Below are positions 59,570 through 64,000 of a stretch of 64,000 nt of DNA, in pieces. The position numbers and the translations under genes were made by a program. Every line of letters starts with the position of its first letter. The first letter of the stretch is position 1. Under the pieces are notes generated by a model. That model had not been told where the DNA came from and made no database searches. It worked only from the letters and a program-made list of their open reading frames with translations. This stretch comes from Carallia brachiata. Lineage: Eukaryota > Streptophyta > Magnoliopsida > Malpighiales > Rhizophoraceae. The stretch is taken from assembly GCA_021464245.1 (NCBI GenBank), contig JADCRB010000031.1:1-64000 (forward strand). The letters run 5' to 3'.

Positions 59570-59930
59570 GGGCCAGGAGTTAGACTGGATGTTGAGTGTT
59601 TGGATTTTGGATTTAGATTTAAGCTTTTAGGCTTTGGATTTGTGCTTGAGCTTATGGATTTGGACTCGAGTGTTTGGGTTATGGATTGGACTTGGTTTTT
59701 TGGTTTTGCGCTCGAGTATTTGGTTTTCTGGACTTGGTTTCCAGGATGTGGGCTTTTGGATTTGGGTTCGAGTGTTTGAGTTTTTGGAATTGGGCTTTTG
59801 GATTTGGGGTCGAGTGTTTGGATTTTAGATCTGGACTTGATTTTCAAGTTTTGGAGTTGAGCTTGAGTTTTCTGATTTGGGCTCAAGTGTTTGGGCTTGG
59901 ACTTTCAGATTAGGACTTCCGAACTCTTGT
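59570..59930 (-). repeat. Minisatellite in the 3' region of the Tat element
   Basis: Variant units built from ggattt, gggcttttggattt and tcgagtgtttgg recur throughout (about 20-40 bp, irregular), giving low-complexity frames on both strands (Lys/Pro/Ser-rich on minus). Tandem repeats in the hypervariable region between pol and the 3' LTR are known for Tat-type (Ogre/Retand) elements and can seed satellites. Confidence 0.7.
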
Positions 59931-59994
59931 TTTTTTTTTTTTTTTGATTTTTTGATTTTCTCTTTTTTGATTTATTTTCATTTTTTTTATTTTT

Positions 59995-61200
59995 TCCAGG
60001 TACACATATATTTGTACATAATAATGCTTCAAAAATTTTCTGTTGATCGGGCCAATCTAAACGCTTTCTTGGTCTGACAACATATAAGCATTGTGGGTGT
60101 AGGCCTTCTGCACTAGGTATAGCTTGTCCCATTTGGAAGTAAGTTTGTCACTAGGCCGGTGCTTCTGGTTGATGGGCCGTCGTATTGCCAGAACAAGTTC
60201 TTCAACTTAAAATGATCGAGTATGAACTCTGCGGTTGAATGCATTAGTGAGCCGGGCTTGGTAGCACTCGAGTTGCTGTTGTGCTTCGAGTTTCCTTTCA
60301 TTGAGGGTTTCTAACTCATCTAGATGTAGGCGAACATGCTCCTTCTATGTGAGTCCTTTCAGAACAACCATGCGCAGAGATAGAATCTGTGTTTCCAACG
60401 GCAGTATTGTTTCGACACCGTAAACAAGTGAGTACGACATCGCCTATGTTGGGGTCCGGTAAGTTGTGTGATATGCTCATAATGCCTCCGGAATTCTATC
60501 ATGCCAATCTATTTTGGATTTAGAGACTATTTTCTGCAATAAGTTACACAGGGTCTTGTTGAATGCTTCAGCCAAACCGTTAGTCGGGGCATTGTTCATG
60601 GATGATTTGTACTGCTTGAATTTAAACTTCTCGCAGAACTTGTCCATCGAGCTGTTGTAAAACTACTTGCCGTTATCAGTGATGATGAACCGAAGAATTC
60701 CATAGCGATAGATCAGATGAGTCCAGATGAAGTTGACAATATGCTCCTTTTTTACCTCTCTATGTAGAATAGCTTCAGCCCATTTTGAGAAATAATCTGT
60801 TACTGCGAGGATGTAGAGGTGGCCTAGGGACGACTTTGGCAAGGGACCCACTAAGTAGAGACCCCAAGTTTCAAAGGACTAGGACGATACAGTTGGATGC
60901 AGTGGCTTCGGTGGTTGATGTATGTAATTGACATGAAATTGACAAACTTGACAAGTGTTAGCAAACTCAATAGAATCACGTACCATGGTTGGCCAGTAGT
61001 ATCTCATTCTTTTGAGTTGAAAGTGCAATTTTAGCCCTGATTGATGTCTGCCACAAACGTCAGAATGTTCTTTTGCAATAGCTTGTTTTGCCTCTTCATT
61101 GCCAAGGCAGCGAAGTAAAACTTCATGAAAAGACCTTCTAGACAAAGCATCTTTGAGATATCTGAAGCGGGGAGTTCATCGTTGAATTTCTGTCATATGA
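59995..61200 (-). pseudogene. Tat integrase (H2C2, core, C-terminal), broken
   Basis: H2C2 finger at about 61110-60930 (HSDVCGRHQSG, TCQVCQFH). Core: GLYLVGPLPKSSLGHLYIL, ITDNGK and AEAFNKTL. The first catalytic Asp (usual GLDLVGP) is Tyr here, and a stop follows ITDNGK. The C-terminal part has LDELETLNERKLEAQQQLE and WDKLYLVQKAYTHNAY, with stops near 60215 and 60055. Stops also lie after HPTVSS (about 60876) and before KEHVRLHLDEL. The enzyme would insert the element cDNA; it cannot be made here. Confidence 0.88.
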
Positions 61201-61862
61201 CGACGATCTTCGGGTAGTTTTTCGTGCTGTAAGTAGTCAATGATTGGTTGGCGACAATCCTCGCCTTCCACGAGACGTACAGATACAGCATTGACTGCTA
61301 TAGTTTCTTCATCATCCGTCTGCGGCACGATCTACTTCTGGTATATGGCAACAACTGTAGCATGGATTTCTGACTTTACAAGAGAAGTGGTCAGGTTAGC
61401 CAACACGTCTGCTTGAGTGTTTTCTCGTCAAGGCATATGCTCCAAGATGATGCTTTCAAATTCATCTATTAGCTGTCGAGCACGCTGATAATAAGGCGTA
61501 AGGTCCTCTTTCTTCACATCATACAACCCTGTAAGTTAGTTGATGACAAGTTAGAAATCTCTATGGACTTCTATAGTTGGAATCTTCATATCGATAGTCA
61601 TTTGAAAACCAATGATTAAAGCCTGGTATTCAGCAACATTATTTGAACATAACTCACCGAGAATGATAGCATATGGTAGTATTTGTCATTGAGGAGTGAC
61701 AAACACTATGCCGACACCAGCTCCATCACGCCTTGTTGCACCATCGAAGAACATCGTCCATGGTGGCAGTGTCTCGATGTAAAAGACCTCTTCATTTAGA
61801 AAATCATTTGTGAATTTCCAATTAGATGGGACAGGGTGGTCTGCAAGGAAGTCCACTAAAGC
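61201..61862 (-). pseudogene. Second (archaeal-like) RNase H of the Tat element
   Basis: Broken minus-strand frame reading WTMFFDGATRRDGAGVGIVF, SNNVAEYQALIIGFQM, then VINQLTGLYDVKKEDL and FESIILEHMP. This is the RVT_3-type RNase H that Tat elements hold in addition to the Ty3 RNase H. Catalytic-type D (FFDGA), E (AEYQAL) and the downstream D (RDF before a stop, about 61560) can be followed. Stops near 61690, 61555 and 61430 disrupt it. Confidence 0.8.
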
Positions 61863-61865
61863 TTG

Positions 61866-63104
61866 TCATTTCACTGCTTTCTGGGCCACGTAGATAATAT
61901 CGTAGCTTTGTAGAATTACTGAACATTTAGCAATTCGTTTTGACAAGACTGGTTTAGATAAGATATATTTGATAAGATCAGCTCTAGCAATGAGACGTAC
62001 CATATGAGCCTGCATGTAGTGCTTTACCTTATCAATAGCGAAGATTAGCGCTAGACACGTTTTCTTAATATGCGAGTAGTACAGCTCTGGATTGTTTAGT
62101 GTTCTGCTCAAGTAATATAGGACAACTTCCTTTCCATGTGCAAGTAGGGCTCCCAAAGACCTTTCCTGCACTGTAATATAGAGAATCAACGACTTTCCTT
62201 CAATTGAAGTACTTAGGACTAGTGGATTGGTAATGTACTTCTTTATGCTCTTAAAAGCTTTACTACAAGCCTCATCCCACTCGAAGTTGACATCCTTCTT
62301 CATCAACCGATGAAAAGGTTGACATCTCCCAGCTAAATTGGAGATAAAACAGCCAATATAGGCTAGCTTTCCTTGTAAACTTCGTAGCTTGTGCAGGTTT
62401 TCAGGTTCATGCATCTTTTGAATTGTCTCAACCTTTAACTGATCATCTTCGATTCTACGATGGCGCACCACGAACCCAAGAAACTTTCTTGAAGTGACAC
62501 CGAATGCGCACTTGGGAGGGTTCATTTTGAGCTGATGCCTACGAAATCTTTCAAACATTGTCTTGAGATAGCATTCTACAATCTTGTGTAGCATGTCATC
62601 AAAATTTTTTTGCATGGCACACTGATAAATGGCACTAGCATTTTTTAATCCAAACGGCATAACTTTGTAGCAGTATATACCTTTTGGGGTGCAGAATGTC
62701 GTGAATTCCTCATCCTCTGGTGTCATCCTGATCTGGTTATATCTTGAAGAACCATCCATGAAGGACAATGCTTCATGGCCCGTTGTTACATCAACTATGA
62801 TCTCCGTTACGGGCAATGAAAAGTCATCTTTCAGACAGGCCCTGTTAAAATCTCGAAAGTCAAATACTCTTAGTTGTCTATTCTTCTTTCTTACTGGGAC
62901 TATATTGGCAATCCACGTTGGGTAAGTGACCTCTCGGATGAAGTCAGCATTGATCAGCTTTTTGACTTCCTCCTGTGGAATAAGTTCCGGGCAGAACCGT
63001 CGTCGTGGCTGTTTGATAAGACGAACAACTTTCTTTACTGCTAGGTGGTGCACCGCGATCTTCAGGTCAAGTCTGAGCATCTCTTTGTAATTCCATGCAA
63101 ACAC
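61866..63104 (-). pseudogene. Tat reverse transcriptase-RNase H ORF lacking the YVDD box
   Basis: 412 open codons. RT strings are RVFDFRDFNRACLKDDFSLP, VTTGHEALSFMDGSSRYNQI, TPKGIYCYKVMPFGLKNASA and then MLHKIVECYLKTMFERFRRH. In the family VECY continues with VDDLVVKS and about a dozen more residues; here roughly 20 residues, including both catalytic Asp, are missing in frame. KMNPPKCAFGV and FLGFVVRHRRIE follow. RNase H of the Ty3 type comes next (LILYITVQERSLGALLAHG, YYLSRTLNNPELYYS), then ILSKPVLSKRIAKCSVIL. The protein would be catalytically inactive, although the frame is still open. Confidence 0.92.
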
Positions 63105-63457
63105 GTCCCTGTACTGACTTAATACCTGAACATATTCCTGCTCTTCTTCTACTGTAAGTAAAGCACTTACAAATGTAGGTTGGGGATCTTCTGAGGAACC
63201 GAGATTGACCTCCTTGAGTTCATAACAGTTGCCTGGCCATCATCCTCGAGTTCTGGGGAGCCTCCTTTACTTCATCGTCTGATGGGTCGGAATTGGTCTC
63301 CTTGCTAATTGTAACGTGTAATGCAGAGATCCTGACTTCATCTTCTCTGTTTGATTGGACGGGCCTGTCTTGTTTGGTGGTGATGGTGATGGTGATGGCA
63401 CGTACATCAGCTGCTAGGCTTCGGCTCTTTAGCGTAATCCACACAAGTGACTCCTCC
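63105..63457 (-). pseudogene. Tat linker preceding RT
   Basis: Frames continue the polyprotein with stops: VLSQYRDVFAWNYKEML enters RT from upstream, and further right is an acidic stretch (DPSDDEVKEAP). The protease active site is not visible in this part. Confidence 0.55.
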
Positions 63458-63900
63458 TAATAGCCTACGCCGGGTCGGGATTGTGATGATTGAGAAGTGG
63501 TGTCATGTGTGGATGGCAGTGTACCCATTGTGCTCAAGTTTGAGAAGTCATAGCCTGCGTTGGCCAAGAGTTTGTATGCATTAGGATCGAATATTTCGTG
63601 TGTTCTTCTTTTTCGAAGTGAGCTGCCTCCAACTGCCCCCGTGAGTGGTCTAACAAAGTCTTTTAATGGTTTTGATGACAAAACCGGCTCAATCTTTGGT
63701 ATTAGCAAAGTGTGAGTCTCCTTCAAGTTGTGCAGTTCTTTTGTCTTGGATTGACTATGTCCTTCCTCCTGTTTAGGACTTATGCAATAAGAGAAAGGAA
63801 GCTGACCTTCTGGATGTCGTGACTTTGGCACGTAGCATAGGACCGGAGTGGAGCTTGAGGGTGCAGCCTCTTGCGGGCAAAGCTCAGCAGGCTGTGGCAA
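63457..63900 (-). pseudogene. Tat pre-RT region with FDPNAYKLL motif
   Basis: 147 codons, basic and Pro/Ser-rich, with PLKDFVRPLTG, then HEIFDPNAYKLLANAGYDFS and SRPGVGY. This conserved block between protease and RT in Tat-type polyproteins has unknown function. It ends in a stop at 63457; upstream coding continues to the window edge. Confidence 0.75.
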
Positions 63901-64000
63901 CTTTTCATTTGTCAGAGTCTGAGGTTGTGCATTGATAGAGTTTTTGACAGCTTTTCCTTCTTTGTGGATGCCCCCGGTCTAGGTAGCTTTTAATGGAACG

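Larger units (their letters stand above)
59931..64000 (-). mobile_element. Tat-type Ty3/Gypsy retrotransposon (continues past the right edge)
   Basis: Minus-strand order from the right edge: pre-RT linker with the Tat-typical FDPNAYKLLANAGYDFSN, RT, Ty3-type RNase H, a second (archaeal-like) RNase H, integrase zinc finger, core and C-terminal domain. A second RNase H between pol RNase H and integrase is diagnostic of the Tat lineage (Ogre, Retand). gag, protease, primer site and 5' LTR must lie beyond 64000. Many stops, a deleted RT active site and a substituted integrase Asp show it is dead. Confidence 0.88.

Noticed and set aside
59551..59886. 111-codon Lys/Pro/Ser frame
   Set aside because: Translation of the minisatellite; frames on the other strand are equally open.
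1..64000. CRISPR arrays, bacterial operons, riboswitches, rRNA genes
   Set aside because: No regular repeat-spacer pattern, Shine-Dalgarno-led gene runs or rRNA sequence; the content is plant nuclear.

Overview
The window is nuclear DNA of a flowering plant, most likely a woody dicot. Genes have GT-AG introns, the intergenic DNA is AT-rich and full of MITEs and SINEs, and there are LTR retrotransposons of two plant-specific lineages (Sirevirus-type Copia, Tat-type Ty3/Gypsy). The species cannot be named from the sequence. One ambiguous base (n at 39698) points to a draft assembly.

Regions. 1-10.5 kb: no gene, several small transposons (long foldback 159-659, hAT MITE 1626-2249, tRNA-derived SINE 5130-5318 with 14-bp target duplications, MULE-type MITE 7290-7627, Harbinger-like MITE 8857-9237). 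10.5-15.2 kb (+): DAYSLEEPER-like domesticated hAT transposase gene with a 1.8-kb leader intron, an expanded acidic N-terminal repeat and two compensating frameshifts. 16.2-19.7 kb (+): seven-exon SNAPC1/SNAP43 gene (snRNA promoter factor). 20.3-23.9 kb (-): raffinose synthase/seed imbibition protein gene of the DIN10 (RFS6) type with four coding exons, two leader introns, a TATA box and ACGT-core elements upstream. The SNAPC1 and DIN10 genes converge, about 0.7 kb apart. 24-28.4 kb: gene-free, MITEs. 28.5-29.3 kb (-): decayed, intron-containing copy of the RNA polymerase subunit gene RPB6. 30.8-39.1 kb (-): scattered exons of an unrecognised gene, with intronic segmental duplications. 40.8-44.7 kb: tandem array of a unit of about 1.14 kb, the last copy split by a SINE. 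44,685-53,087 (+): Sirevirus-type Copia element with PBS, gag, pol, a third ORF, three AAGGGGGAG polypurine tracts and a truncated 3' LTR; many frames are broken. 53.8-54.5 kb (+): Ty3/Gypsy integrase fragment. 56.9-64.0 kb (-): Tat-type Ty3/Gypsy element running off the right edge. It has dual RNase H, an RT that has lost its catalytic YVDD box, a minisatellite 3' region, an ORF ending in a SUPERMAN-type EAR repression motif, and a 204-bp tandemly duplicated promoter-like segment.

The three host genes with readable products (chromatin/transcription factor, snRNA transcription factor, sugar metabolism) share no pathway; their adjacency is ordinary plant gene order. The observations most worth a second look are the EAR-motif ORF and duplicated promoter in the Tat element, the third ORF of the Sirevirus, the broken DAYSLEEPER frame, the RPB6 relic and the unrecognised exon set at 34.8-38 kb.
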